46,437 nucleotides of DNA from Paenibacillus sp. Marseille-Q4541 (GCF_018310695.1 NZ_JAGXCY010000035.1:1-46437); one strand, 5' to 3'; counted from the first letter of the stretch, positions 33,441 through 43,163 are shown. Notes: generated by a model from the letters alone, not told the origin. Program-made: numbers and translations.

Positions 33441-33478
33441 ATAGAAAAGAAGGAACCATAAGGTTCCCTCTTTTCTAT
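33441..33478 (-). terminator. Terminator of binding-protein gene 1
   Basis: ATAGAAAAGA (33441-33450) pairs with TCTTTTCTAT (33469-33478), with inner GGAACC/GGTTCC around ATAA. Confidence 0.85.
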
Positions 33479-33490
33479 TTATAACAGGAA

Positions 33491-35188
33491 TTACTCTACA
33501 TCTTTACCTGTCCAAAGTGATACTCTATTTTTAATCAACTGAGTATATTCTTGTTCCATCTCTACTGCCCCAGCTTTATCGAGCTCAGCTAACATATTAT
33601 CATAAATCTGGTCGAACTTAGCTGGTGTGGACACAATAGCTTCTGGAATCCGTTTTTGAATAATATCCTGTGTTTTTTGATAAATGACTTGGTATTTACC
33701 ATCAGTAGGTACTGGCATGTTGTAGGCAGCTCCCCATTCCTTCACTGCTAGATCTTCTTCACTTGGGAATAGCTCTTTCCACGTTTCAATACCATAACCT
33801 TCTAAAGCTTCTTTCTCTGCATCACTATAATTTGCTACAATTTGTTCTGGGAAATTGGTAGTGTAGTAGTTCCCAGTAGAATCTTTCACACCATCCCCGT
33901 AATGCGGACCGAAGACATAGTAGAGACCGATTCCGCTTTCTTTAGTGAAGTTTACGTTATCATTATTTTTACGTTCCTGTACGTCAGCCGGAACAACACG
34001 AACGCCGTCCTCTACATTATAGTGTTCCCCTTCAATTCCCCAGTTACGAAGCACTTGTGCTTCTTCGGAGGCCATCCAATCTAAGAATTTAATAGCACGA
34101 ATAGGATCTTCACAGCTTGTTGTAATCCCAATACCATAAGCATCTGAACCAATTGGCTGGAAGTCTGCACGTTTATATTCAGAAGAAAGAGTTACCGGAT
34201 AATGTCCATAAGTCATATCGTTTTTGCCTGCATTTTTCAACGCGACTTCTGCATCATTATATGCCCACTCCTGGTCGATCAAACCAAGTACACGGCCGCT
34301 TGCAATTTTCGCTTTATACTGATCTTCTTTTTGAATGAAAGTATCTTTGTCTAGAAGACCCTCATTAAACATTTTATTCAGCCAGCGGAAGTATTCTTTC
34401 TCTTCTGGACGTTTGTAATGAAGCATTGCTTCGTAAGTCTCTGGATTAATATAGTATTCACCATCATCAGGTGCGCCCGTTGCAGCAACTGCAGGGTTAG
34501 TGACCGTGATCATACTTCTCCAGCCATCTGCACTAAGTGTAAGTGGAATTGTCGGCTGGCCATCCTCTGTTGTCGGATGTTTTTTGTAATATTCTCGAAG
34601 TGCATTTTCATAATCTTCTAATGTTTTTATTTCAGGATATCCCAGCTCTTTTACCACACGATGCTGCAGCTCAAATCCGCCCGTATTATCAAAACTCACC
34701 TGATCAACAGAACCATTCGTAGGAATAGCATAGATAGCCTGATCCTCTTTGTTATACTTCAGACGATTCATTTCCTCGCCATACATTTTTTTGATATTAG
34801 GAGCATACTTGTCTATCAATTCCGTCAAATCAATCATGGCTCCTGCATCGACTAATTTTCCCATATTCCCTTTTGGAAAAATAATATCAGGATAATCACC
34901 GCTCGCAGCCATCAAAGCGATTTTATCATCTCCGCCTCCACTAGCAATGTCATACTCTGCATTAATCGTAACGCCTGTTTCTTCAGTAATCTTTTTACCA
35001 ACAGCGTCTTGCATTTTAACCCAGTTTGGGCTTGTATCTGCTCCAAAGAATGAGAATGTAATAGGCGCTTTAGAATCGGAATCTGCTGCACTTGGTTCCT
35101 CACTTTTTGTATTTCCACAAGCAGCAGTAAACAGCATAGTACTTGCGAGCAACAACATAGCGATTGTTTTCGGTGCTTTATGCTTCAT
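33491..35188 (-). CDS. Sugar ABC transporter substrate-binding lipoprotein 1 (LplA-like)
   Basis: 565 residues from ATG 35188, preceded by AAGGGGGAT; an in-frame extension of 33 codons upstream is not coding. Lipobox LFTAAC with the mature Cys at about residue 24. It has the large size of the LplA/YtcQ class of oligosaccharide binding proteins (extracellular, lipid anchored). It is roughly two-thirds identical by eye to the protein encoded just upstream (35686-37389) along its whole length, e.g. PEEKEYFRWLN and NWGIEGEHYN. It has its own 500-base upstream region with cre-like sites, so the paralogs may be expressed separately. The ligand is unknown, possibly oligosaccharides cleaved by the adjacent GH1. 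Confidence 0.9.
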   Translation of the reverse strand: MKHKAPKTIAMLLLASTMLFTAACGNTKSEEPSAADSDSKAPITFSFFGADTSPNWVKMQDAVGKKITEETGVTINAEYDIASGGGDDKIALMAASGDYPDIIFPKGNMGKLVDAGAMIDLTELIDKYAPNIKKMYGEEMNRLKYNKEDQAIYAIPTNGSVDQVSFDNTGGFELQHRVVKELGYPEIKTLEDYENALREYYKKHPTTEDGQPTIPLTLSADGWRSMITVTNPAVAATGAPDDGEYYINPETYEAMLHYKRPEEKEYFRWLNKMFNEGLLDKDTFIQKEDQYKAKIASGRVLGLIDQEWAYNDAEVALKNAGKNDMTYGHYPVTLSSEYKRADFQPIGSDAYGIGITTSCEDPIRAIKFLDWMASEEAQVLRNWGIEGEHYNVEDGVRVVPADVQERKNNDNVNFTKESGIGLYYVFGPHYGDGVKDSTGNYYTTNFPEQIVANYSDAEKEALEGYGIETWKELFPSEEDLAVKEWGAAYNMPVPTDGKYQVIYQKTQDIIQKRIPEAIVSTPAKFDQIYDNMLAELDKAGAVEMEQEYTQLIKNRVSLWTGKDVE

Positions 35189-35615
35189 TGACAATATCCC
35201 CCTTAAATAAATAGCTTGTATATGCATAACAGGTGGCCCTGTATATACCAATGAAAACTTTCGAAATTTACATTGAACATATTCCATTAAAGAAAGCGCT
35301 TTAGATTAAAAGCTTAGATATTTATTAAGATAAGGATTCTGTGATGTCAATTATTAATGTAAGCAATTTACAATCATGAGTAACCAGTGTAAAGAGTACG
35401 TAGTGTAGTGTTTTGACTGAAGCGAAATGATGAGCTTACTTAGGGGAGACCGTCCGGCGCGCTCCTAAGTTTCTATTTAACTCATTGAAATGGTTCGAAT
35501 TCGTTAAGTTAAACGTTTTCGATACGTAAGTTTCCCCTCTCGCTAAAATGTAAGCGCTTTATAATTAGATATTATTAAACTTTACCTATTATGTCAATAT
35601 CTATTTTATATAGAA
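35189..35615 (-). promoter_or_regulatory. Long leader/promoter region of binding-protein gene 1
   Basis: About 430 non-coding bases. Sites resembling cre are AGAAAGCGCTTTAG near 35293, AAACGTTTTCG near 35512 and TGTAAGCGCTTTAT (35549-35562, the best match). A hairpin joins ACTTAGG (35438-35444) to CCTAAGT (35464-35470) across a GC-rich loop unlike the AT-rich surroundings. No U-tract follows it. No coding sequence seen. Confidence 0.5.
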
Positions 35616-35651
35616 AAAAGAGACTATTATTATTTATAATTCGTCTCTTTT
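35616..35651 (-). terminator. Terminator of binding-protein gene 2
   Basis: AAAAGAGAC (35616-35624) pairs with GTCTCTTTT (35643-35651) across an 18-base AT-rich loop. It ends the lplB-lplC-binding-protein-2 operon. Confidence 0.75.
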
Positions 35652-35685
35652 CTCTAGGTGTACCTAATTTGTGTAGGTTAAATCC

Positions 35686-37389
35686 TTATTCGGTTGGCGT
35701 TGCAGATCCGCTCCAAAGTTCTACTCTAGCTTTTACAAGCTCGGTATATTCTTTTTCCATCTCGGAAGCTCCTGCTTTATCAAGCTCACTGAGCATCGTC
35801 TGAAAGACTTCATCAAACTTCTCCGGTGTAGATAAAATTGCTTCTGGAATCCGTTTTCTGATAATATCTTGTGATTTCTGGAAAGCAACACTATAGCTTG
35901 AACCAGATGGGACTGGAAGGTTATAAGCAGCACCCCATGGTTTCACTGGGAATTCGTCTTCTTTAGGGAACAGATCCTTATACGTTGTTGCCCCGTATTG
36001 TTCCAGCGTCTTGCGGTCAACATCACTATAAGAAGCTACAATTTGTTCTGGAAAGTTCGTTGTATAGTAGTTATCGGTTGAATCTTTAACTCCGTCTCCA
36101 TAATGAGGAGCGATGTTACCATACAGTCCAATTCCTGTTTCTTTCTGGAAAGGTCCTGCATTGTTATTTTTCTCATTTAATACTTCTTCAGGAATTACAC
36201 GTTTACCATCTTCGATATTGTAGTGTTCTCCCTCGATCCCCCAATTGATAAGAACTTGACCTTCTTCGGAAGCAAGATAATCAAAGAACTTGATTGTTCT
36301 CACAGGATCTGGGTTTGTTGTAGAAATACCGATGCCCCATCCGGACATAAAACCTGTATCTTGGAAGGTATGATCGAGATATTCCTCTGACATCGTTACT
36401 GGGAAAGTAGCATAAGTCTGATCATATTTACCGGATGTCTTCAGTGCATTCTCCGCATCTGCAAATCCCCAGTCCTGGTCAATCAAACCTAGAACACGGC
36501 CACTAGCAATTTTGGATTTGTACTGATCTGATTTTTGAACAAAGCTTTCTTTATCAAGAAGGCCTTCATTGTACAACTTGTTTAACCAGCGGAAATACTC
36601 TTTCTCCTCTGGGCGTTTCACATGCAGCATTGCTTCATAAGAATCTGGATTAATAAAATATTCACCATCGTCATGAGCACCTGTAGCCCAGAACGCAGGG
36701 TTCGTTACCGTAATTTGAATTCTCCAGTCATCTGCGTCCAGCGTCAGCGGAATCGTTGGCTGTCCATCAATTGTCGGATGCAGTTTCACATAGTCCTTTA
36801 GTGCTTTCTCAAAATCTTCTGTCGTACGAATTTCAGGGTATCCCAGTTCTTCGAGTACACGGTGCTGAAGTTTGAAACCTCCAGTTGCGTCGAAATAGGT
36901 GTTCCCTACACCGGCGTAAGTCGGCAGTACGTAGATAGATGGATCCTCGTTACTGTATTTCAAACGATCCATATAGTCCCCGTACAATTTTTGAAGATTT
37001 GGTGCATACTGCTCAATGAGCGGAGCTAAATCAATCAAGGCACCTGCATCTACCAGCTTGTTTACTTCCCCTTTAGCGGAAACAATATCCGGATACTCGC
37101 CGCTTGCTGCCATGAGTGCAACACGGTCCTGGCCACCACCCGTCACAGCAAATTCTCCGTTTAAAGTGACACCTGTAACTTCTGTCAGCTTTTTACCGAC
37201 CTCATCTTGCATGCGATTCCAGTTAGGAGATGCATCTGCACTAAAGTAGCTAAAGGTAATCGGTGTCGTTTCATTACTGGTATCTTCGTAATCTCCAGAG
37301 GCATTCCCCCCTCCTCCGCCACACCCTGCCGCAAGCAGCGACATTCCGAGTAAAGGAATCATTGCATATTTCGTTGTTTTACTAGCCAT
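35686..37389 (-). CDS. Sugar ABC transporter substrate-binding lipoprotein 2 (LplA-like)
   Basis: 567 residues from ATG 37389, with GGGAGGACT upstream. The lipobox reads LLAAGC followed by a run of Gly and a Ser/Thr/acidic linker (mature Cys near residue 23). It is a full-length paralog of the protein at 33491-35188, and the better placed partner of the two permeases: they lie directly upstream in the same operon order permease-permease-binding protein. Bacterial LplABC-type systems lack a dedicated ATPase and use a shared one (MsmX type), consistent with no ATPase gene here. The binding of an oligosaccharide is inferred from family and context. Confidence 0.92.
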   Translation of the reverse strand: MASKTTKYAMIPLLGMSLLAAGCGGGGGNASGDYEDTSNETTPITFSYFSADASPNWNRMQDEVGKKLTEVTGVTLNGEFAVTGGGQDRVALMAASGEYPDIVSAKGEVNKLVDAGALIDLAPLIEQYAPNLQKLYGDYMDRLKYSNEDPSIYVLPTYAGVGNTYFDATGGFKLQHRVLEELGYPEIRTTEDFEKALKDYVKLHPTIDGQPTIPLTLDADDWRIQITVTNPAFWATGAHDDGEYFINPDSYEAMLHVKRPEEKEYFRWLNKLYNEGLLDKESFVQKSDQYKSKIASGRVLGLIDQDWGFADAENALKTSGKYDQTYATFPVTMSEEYLDHTFQDTGFMSGWGIGISTTNPDPVRTIKFFDYLASEEGQVLINWGIEGEHYNIEDGKRVIPEEVLNEKNNNAGPFQKETGIGLYGNIAPHYGDGVKDSTDNYYTTNFPEQIVASYSDVDRKTLEQYGATTYKDLFPKEDEFPVKPWGAAYNLPVPSGSSYSVAFQKSQDIIRKRIPEAILSTPEKFDEVFQTMLSELDKAGASEMEKEYTELVKARVELWSGSATPTE

Positions 37390-37506
37390 TTGTAAGTCCT
37401 CCCACATCTATTCTGGTTGAGTTTTGATTTTTGACATAACACTATCCATTTTATCTTTTATTTCTCTATTGGAACTATCTACTAAATTGCTTATAAATCT
37501 ATACGC

Positions 37507-38406
37507 TTACGCTTTAACAGCACCCAATGTCATTCCGCCAACAAAGTATTTTTGCAAGAACGGATATACCAGCAAGATCGGTACGGTAACTACAATGGTA
37601 ATCGCCATCCGAATCGACTCTGGAGATACTTGGGCCATCTGCTGTGCCATATCATTGGCATTGATATTAGACCCGCCTTGCTGTGTGCTTTGAAGAACTT
37701 TCATAAGTTCATACTGAAGTGTAGTAAGCTCTGGTTTTGAGCCGTTATAAAGATAAGTATCAAACCAGGAATTCCATTGTCCTACCGCGAGGAACAGGGC
37801 GATCGTAGCAAGCACCGGTTTACACAGTGGAAGTATAACTTTGTAGTAAATCGTAAAATCATTTGCCCCATCAAGCTTGGCTGATTCCTGAAGCGCATAC
37901 GGCAAACCGTCAATAAAAGATCGGATAACAAAAACATTAAAAGCACTAACCATCATCGGCAAAATATAAATCCAGAACGTACCGATCAGGTTAAGGTCTC
38001 TCATCAGAATGTATCCAGGAATCAAACCTCCAGAGAAATACATTGTCAGTGCAAGAAAAGTGGATACAAATTTCTTAACCCTGAAATCAGGCCGGCTCAG
38101 TGTATAGGCCAGCATTGAGGAACTAAGTAGTCCGAGTATCGTACCTATAATCGTTCTGGCTAATGAGATTTTGGCACCCTGAACGAGTCCTTCATATTGA
38201 AAAATCGTTTTGTAGTTCTCTAGCGTAAACTCCCGTGGCCATAAATAAATGACCCCTCGAACTGTATCGGTTGAATCATTCAAGGAAATTGCCAGAACAT
38301 TCAGAAAGGGATACAGCGTTACAATCAGAATGATAGCCATCAAAATATAGTTGGCAAAGTCGAATACTTTTTCCGACCTTGTCGCATTAAATGCCTTGCT
38401 CGACAT
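37507..38406 (-). CDS. Carbohydrate ABC transporter permease (LplC-like)
   Basis: 299 residues, six membrane helices, the second of two permeases. The EAA cytoplasmic loop is seen as ESAKLDGANDFTIYYKVILPLCKPVLATI, which docks the ATPase. AGGGAGGAAC upstream of ATG 38406; 16 bases behind the first permease. It forms a heteromeric channel with the protein at 38423-39406. The C-terminal QKYFVGGMTLGAVKA is the usual end of the CUT1 family LplC type. Confidence 0.92.
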   Translation of the reverse strand: MSSKAFNATRSEKVFDFANYILMAIILIVTLYPFLNVLAISLNDSTDTVRGVIYLWPREFTLENYKTIFQYEGLVQGAKISLARTIIGTILGLLSSSMLAYTLSRPDFRVKKFVSTFLALTMYFSGGLIPGYILMRDLNLIGTFWIYILPMMVSAFNVFVIRSFIDGLPYALQESAKLDGANDFTIYYKVILPLCKPVLATIALFLAVGQWNSWFDTYLYNGSKPELTTLQYELMKVLQSTQQGGSNINANDMAQQMAQVSPESIRMAITIVVTVPILLVYPFLQKYFVGGMTLGAVKA

Positions 38407-38422
38407 GTCTTGTTCCTCCCTT

Positions 38423-39406
38423 CTACATGATGCTTTCTTTCGTCAGTTTCTTGAAGAGTCCATTTGCTGCAAACAGCAAGATAACGCTGACAACGGAGTT
38501 AAATATACCGATGGCTGTACCATAGGAGTACCTGCCCATTTGCAAACCATAATTAAGTGCATAGAGATCTAATACTTCAGAGTAATCCGTAACTAGACTG
38601 TTTCCTAGCAGGAACTGCTTCTCATAACCGATGCTGATCAAATGCCCAATGGACATAATGAAGAGGACAGAAATTGTAGAACGAATACCTGGCAATGTAA
38701 TATGCCACATTTGTCTCCAGCGGCTCGCTCCATCCACCCTTGCAGCTTCATAAAGTTCCTGAGCAATCCCCGTAATCGCAGCAAGATAGATAATTGCGTT
38801 CCAACCCATTTCCTTCCATAAATCGGAAGCGGTTACAATGTACCAAAACAAGTTCCCTTGAGCCATGAACTGGATCGGTTCATCGATAATATGAAGTGCT
38901 AACAGAATATCATTGACGATACCACCGTCGGTAGATAGCATCTTCGTTATAATCCCAGCGACAACAACCCAAGATACAAAGTGAGGTAGATATGATACCG
39001 TTTGCACGGTTCTCTTAAAAAATTTGCCGCGAAGCTCATTCAGCAAGATAGCAAAAAAGATCGGAAATATAAATCCAACGACCAGCCCCATCATACTCAT
39101 AGCCAGTGTATTTCTTAGAACAAGATAAAACCGTTCATCACTAAACAGTTCCACAAAGTGGTCAAAACCTACCCATTCCTGCTCCATGAAAGACTTTGCA
39201 GGTTTGTAATTCTGAAATGCCATTGTCCAGCCCCAGAGTGGTAAATAGTTAAATATGAATACCCAGATTACAAATGGCATGGACATCAGCAACAAGTACT
39301 TCTGATCTTTCAAACTTTTCCATAAACTGTTCGGCCATTTCCGCTTCACTTGCTTAGCGGCGGAGGCCTTCGAATCCGTGGAAGCGGGCTTTGTTAGCGT
39401 TTCCAT
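38423..39406 (-). CDS. Carbohydrate ABC transporter permease (LplB-like)
   Basis: 327 residues, six membrane helices following a cytoplasmic N-terminal tail, first gene of the transporter operon. The EAA loop reads EAARVDGASRWRQMWHITLPGIRSTI. ATG with AGGAGGGG upstream. The preceding 220 bases contain the likely YesN-dependent promoter, a weak terminator for the two-component genes and a cre-like site at 39593-39606. Confidence 0.92.
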   Translation of the reverse strand: METLTKPASTDSKASAAKQVKRKWPNSLWKSLKDQKYLLLMSMPFVIWVFIFNYLPLWGWTMAFQNYKPAKSFMEQEWVGFDHFVELFSDERFYLVLRNTLAMSMMGLVVGFIFPIFFAILLNELRGKFFKRTVQTVSYLPHFVSWVVVAGIITKMLSTDGGIVNDILLALHIIDEPIQFMAQGNLFWYIVTASDLWKEMGWNAIIYLAAITGIAQELYEAARVDGASRWRQMWHITLPGIRSTISVLFIMSIGHLISIGYEKQFLLGNSLVTDYSEVLDLYALNYGLQMGRYSYGTAIGIFNSVVSVILLFAANGLFKKLTKESIM

Positions 39407-39496
39407 GAAATGACCCCTCCTCTGTTTGATAAACTAATCATACTCCAAGAAATGGACAATCAATACCCGATGAATTTCACGTAAAATCATATAAAA

Positions 39497-39514
39497 ATTA
39501 GAGGTACGTCTAAT
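39497..39514 (-). terminator. Weak hairpin between yesN and the transporter operon
   Basis: ATTAGA (39497-39502) pairs with TCTAAT (39509-39514), and on the minus strand TTTTTAT follows. The stem is only six pairs, so read-through is likely. Confidence 0.4.
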
Positions 39515-39592
39515 CTTTATTGGTTAAAATGTCTAAAAGTGAGGGCATTATTTTAGATAAAAGTGATGTCTGTTAACAACTTCACATTTTTT

Positions 39593-39606
39593 ATAAAACG
39601 TTTTCG
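39593..39606. promoter_or_regulatory. cre/LacI-type operator at the transporter operon promoter
   Basis: ATAAAACGTTTTCG carries the same AAAACGTTTT core as the two sites at the GH1 gene. It lies 190 bases upstream of lplB, between the end of yesN and the transporter genes. A partial second copy, ATAAAACGTTCTTT, is at 39617-39630. Confidence 0.55.
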
Positions 39607-39630
39607 AAATTACTCATAAAACGTTCTTTA

Positions 39631-41175
39631 TCATTGACGTTCTTTATACTGATCCCGATATGCGGAAGGTGAGATCCCGATGTACTTTTTAAATTTACTA
39701 TGAAAATAATCCACGTTTGCATATCCGATCTGTGCAGATACTTGATGTACCTTCAGTCCTTCTTCAAGCAAAGATTTTGCCTTCTCCATTCGAACCTTAT
39801 CGAGAAAAACATTAAACGATTCTCCTGTATAATTCTTAAACAACTTACCTAGGTAACTGCTGTTATAATTAAAAACCTCGGCAAGCACCTCAAGCTTCAA
39901 GTGATCCCCCGGATTTCTTTTTATAAAATCAATCATCTGCTTAATAATGGTATCTTTACTGTTCACCCCGAGTTGCTGAATTAACTTAGCAAATTGCAGA
40001 TGCAGTGTTTCCAAAAGAGCTGTAAGCGTCGGCTGCTGATATAATGAGGACAACATGGCCGTATGTTCTGTTGCAATCAGTTTGGATTCCGTACTGTGAA
40101 GAGAAAGCTTGTTTAGAGCAACAGCCGCAATTTTTGTAATCTTCTTTTTAATATCATGCTCTGTATAGAAACCTTGGATCATAACCCGCTCCATATCATC
40201 TAATACACGGGAGAGAAGATCTTTACTTCGTATGTCCAGCGCATAATAAAGTGTATCCGTAAGTTTATCCTCGTCTAGTCTGAGTGGGCCTACAACTTCA
40301 TTCGAACTTGGCTCACTTGTTGCTTGCATCGTCACAACCGATGGTTCAGTAAAGAAAAACCTATTTTCCATAATATGTAGAGCTTCATTATAAGAAGCCT
40401 CAATGTCTTGGATATACAGTACACAAGATCCCCCTGCCATGTATACCGGGCTTGAGAACCTCTTAAGTACCAAAGCCATTTCATCATAAAAACGATGACG
40501 TTCCTCGTCAGAGACTAAAGGCTGTTTAAGCAAGCATCCAATATACTGTCCAGCAGTAAAAACTATTCCTTGCTTCGATGAAGCAAGCAATTCTGCCATT
40601 TCACGTTTCACTTCTGCTCTCATGTGAGAATGTGATTCACTGTATACTTCGAGAAGGACTACTTGATATAAAGGCCAATCCAGTCCGTACTCTATTACAT
40701 CTTCCCGCGGCCACACTTGTCCCCCGAATAATATAGATTCAATTACGTGCTCACGGTAAAAAAAATCCTCATTTGTACTGCGTTGTTTCAAGTTTTGTTC
40801 CTTATCAAGAAGACCTTTAATACGGCCTAGTTCCTCTACCATTTCTTCTTCATCAACAGGTTTCAGTAAGTACCCTCCTACACCGTAACTGATTGCCTTC
40901 TTGGCATAATCAAAGTCTGCATGACCGCTCAAAATAAGAAACTGTCCCTTCTTCCCTTCCCGGCGGAGATGTTCTATAACTTCAAGTCCATTAAGGCCCG
41001 GCATACGGATATCCAGAATGGTAAGGTGCGGGTTTAACTGATGATGTTTATCAATAGCTTCCCTTCCATTTGAAGCGGTATCTAGAACCTTGTATCCCTG
41101 TTCTTCCCAGTTAATAATCGTCTTTAGACCTTCCCTGATTGTAGGTTCATCGTCAACTATTAATACGGTATACAT
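39631..41175 (-). CDS. Response regulator, YesN type (receiver plus AraC HTH)
   Basis: 514 residues. Receiver domain 1-120 with the acidic pocket (VDDE), phosphoacceptor Asp55 in LTILDIRMPG, Thr/Ser region and Lys in YLLKPVDE. A long middle domain without clear family (about 130-400). C-terminal AraC/XylS HTH (about 415-510) with the typical NSSYLGKLFKNYTGESFNVFLDKVRMEKAKSLL and QIGYANVDYFHSKFKKYIGISPSAYRDQ. Two bases after yesM (41175 against 41178), so cotranscribed and probably coupled. It most likely activates the adjacent transporter operon in response to the sugar sensed by YesM. Confidence 0.94.
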   Translation of the reverse strand: MYTVLIVDDEPTIREGLKTIINWEEQGYKVLDTASNGREAIDKHHQLNPHLTILDIRMPGLNGLEVIEHLRREGKKGQFLILSGHADFDYAKKAISYGVGGYLLKPVDEEEMVEELGRIKGLLDKEQNLKQRSTNEDFFYREHVIESILFGGQVWPREDVIEYGLDWPLYQVVLLEVYSESHSHMRAEVKREMAELLASSKQGIVFTAGQYIGCLLKQPLVSDEERHRFYDEMALVLKRFSSPVYMAGGSCVLYIQDIEASYNEALHIMENRFFFTEPSVVTMQATSEPSSNEVVGPLRLDEDKLTDTLYYALDIRSKDLLSRVLDDMERVMIQGFYTEHDIKKKITKIAAVALNKLSLHSTESKLIATEHTAMLSSLYQQPTLTALLETLHLQFAKLIQQLGVNSKDTIIKQMIDFIKRNPGDHLKLEVLAEVFNYNSSYLGKLFKNYTGESFNVFLDKVRMEKAKSLLEEGLKVHQVSAQIGYANVDYFHSKFKKYIGISPSAYRDQYKERQ

Positions 41176-41177
41176 TA

Positions 41178-42959
41178 TTATCTGCCTCCTTTAGGAACCG
41201 TGAAATCAATTTCTGTACCTTTTCCATACTCACTGGATATGATCAGTCCATGCTCTTCACCATAGGATAATGTTAGCCGTTGATGCACATTTCGCAGACC
41301 AATTCTGCTCTTCTCTTCTTCTTCTGGTCCGGTTATGGACAATATGACTTCCTTGAGTCTGTCCGGCTTAATTCCCATCCCATTATCTCGCACTTTAAAA
41401 TGAACGAGGCCACTGTTCTCAAAGATATAGACCTCTACTTTTACCCCTTCTTCCTTATTCTCTAGACCATGTACAATTGCATTTTCCACTAACGGCTGAA
41501 TAATTAACGGAGGGATCTCTGCTCTCTCTACGTCTTCCTCAACCCTGAGATCAAAATCAAGCCGGTCCTCATAGCGAAACTTCTGAATCTGTAAATAAGA
41601 TCGAACCATTTCCATTTCCGCTTTAATCGTCGTTTTGCCGCTACCAATCTCCAAATTTTTACGAATCAGTTTACCAAGCAACCTAACGATATTCGCAATT
41701 TCTACTTCCCCTTGAATATGAGCCTTCATACGAATGGATTCCAATGCATTGAACAGAAAATGTGGATTTATTTGACTCGCCATCATCTTAAGTTTAATTT
41801 CTTTCTGTGCAATCGCAAGACGATTGTTCTGCTCACTTGTGTCTACCACTTGTCCCATTAGCTCATTAATACTCGTCACCATATGGTTGAACTGCCTTGA
41901 TAACTGACCGATCTCATCATTGCCATCCACATGCGAAACGACATTCAAATCCCCGAGCGCTAATCGATTCAACTGCCTGCTAAGACGTAACAACCGATTG
42001 GTTGTAAGCAAGGAGATCACATATACAAGTGCCAAAGCAAAAAGGAGTACAAGTATAATAAACAGCATTCCAATGAGGCTAATTTGGTTCGCATCGCTTA
42101 CGATACTTTCCGTCGAGAAAATGGATACAATCTGAAATCCGTTCATACTAGAAGGCGGGATGATCTCGTCCACAATAATGTTAGAAGGCTCGCCATATAC
42201 ATTCGCTTCGACCAACCCATTCTTATGAGTGCTAAGATCAACTCCGATGTTTAATGAGGCAAAGGTGGAACCCACAAGTGTCGTATCTTTTGCAGCAACG
42301 ATGTACCCCTGGTTGTCCACAATCATCGTGTTAAAAGGCTCCTGGCTTAACATGTTGTTCAGCTCATCTCGGTTAATCAGAACCATTAGGACACCACGGC
42401 TCTGGTACTCTGGAAATTGAACTCCTCTAACCAGACTAAGTGTGTCCGCTGGATTATCTTCTGTAGTTGGAATATAAAACCAACCTATACTGGTAGAACT
42501 CATGGCTTCCTTAAACCAGGGAGAGTTTTGAATTTCAGTATTTACAGGGATAAATTCATGATTATTGACCAGGGTCGAGTTAAATGAAAAGAAACGAATT
42601 CCATACAATTCTCTATACTGCTGCAAATACTCATTAAACAACGTAAACCCATGATAACTTCGCGTCAGCTCCAAAATATCAGGAAACCGCGTATTAGCAA
42701 TTTCCTTCATATCATTATTAAACATAAGAAGATTAGAAATATCTGTTGGCACCCTGAGTAAGGTCATCGTCTGGTTATTGATTCGATCTACATTGTTCTC
42801 TGCCTGCTGGATCGCCTGATCTACCGCTTGCTGTCTGAAATAATAGGTCACACCTAAACCAATGATGAGTACTGGAATCATGACAACAATCACATAGCTA
42901 ATCACAAGCTTATGTTTCAGCTTCAAATCGTTGGTAAGCCGTACGAGCCTCGAAAGCAA
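41178..42959 (-). CDS. Sensor histidine kinase, YesM type
   Basis: 593 residues. TM1 (19-38), a large extracytoplasmic sensor domain (dCache-like, about 39-285), TM2 (about 290-315), HAMP (LLRLSRQLNRLALGD and DEIGQLSRQFNHM), then the His_kinase domain of the LytS/YesM class: phosphorylated His in INPHFLFNALESIRM (around 398), N-box VENAIVHGLE and G-box DNGMGI. The start is TTG at 42959, with GAGGTG seven bases before it. A strong cre-like site lies at 42978-42991, overlapping the probable transcription start, so glucose would shut off the whole sugar response. Confidence 0.94.
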   Translation of the reverse strand: MLSRLVRLTNDLKLKHKLVISYVIVVMIPVLIIGLGVTYYFRQQAVDQAIQQAENNVDRINNQTMTLLRVPTDISNLLMFNNDMKEIANTRFPDILELTRSYHGFTLFNEYLQQYRELYGIRFFSFNSTLVNNHEFIPVNTEIQNSPWFKEAMSSTSIGWFYIPTTEDNPADTLSLVRGVQFPEYQSRGVLMVLINRDELNNMLSQEPFNTMIVDNQGYIVAAKDTTLVGSTFASLNIGVDLSTHKNGLVEANVYGEPSNIIVDEIIPPSSMNGFQIVSIFSTESIVSDANQISLIGMLFIILVLLFALALVYVISLLTTNRLLRLSRQLNRLALGDLNVVSHVDGNDEIGQLSRQFNHMVTSINELMGQVVDTSEQNNRLAIAQKEIKLKMMASQINPHFLFNALESIRMKAHIQGEVEIANIVRLLGKLIRKNLEIGSGKTTIKAEMEMVRSYLQIQKFRYEDRLDFDLRVEEDVERAEIPPLIIQPLVENAIVHGLENKEEGVKVEVYIFENSGLVHFKVRDNGMGIKPDRLKEVILSITGPEEEEKSRIGLRNVHQRLTLSYGEEHGLIISSEYGKGTEIDFTVPKGGR

Positions 42960-42977
42960 TTTTCACACCTCATCCAT

Positions 42978-42991
42978 TTTAAGCGCTTACA
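42978..42991. promoter_or_regulatory. cre site upstream of yesM
   Basis: TTTAAGCGCTTACA has the core AAGCGCTT, a perfect palindrome, and matches the looser cre consensus WTGNAANCGNWNNCW at all but one position. It lies 19-32 bases from the yesM start. Confidence 0.7.
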
Positions 42992-43163
42992 CATCTCCAT
43001 TTATTCTATCACAAAATGTAACACTAGAAATGGCCAGTTTCGACAATATAATACATTAAAATACATTTACAATAGTTCTGATAAAAGCATAGGACGAGTA
43101 CAATACAATGATGAGTTATGTTTTTTATGGTTTCTATTTTAGCAGGCAAAAAGGGGACGAGCT

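Noticed and set aside
35438..35470. Intrinsic terminator in the binding-protein leader
   Set aside because: No U-tract on either strand follows the stem.
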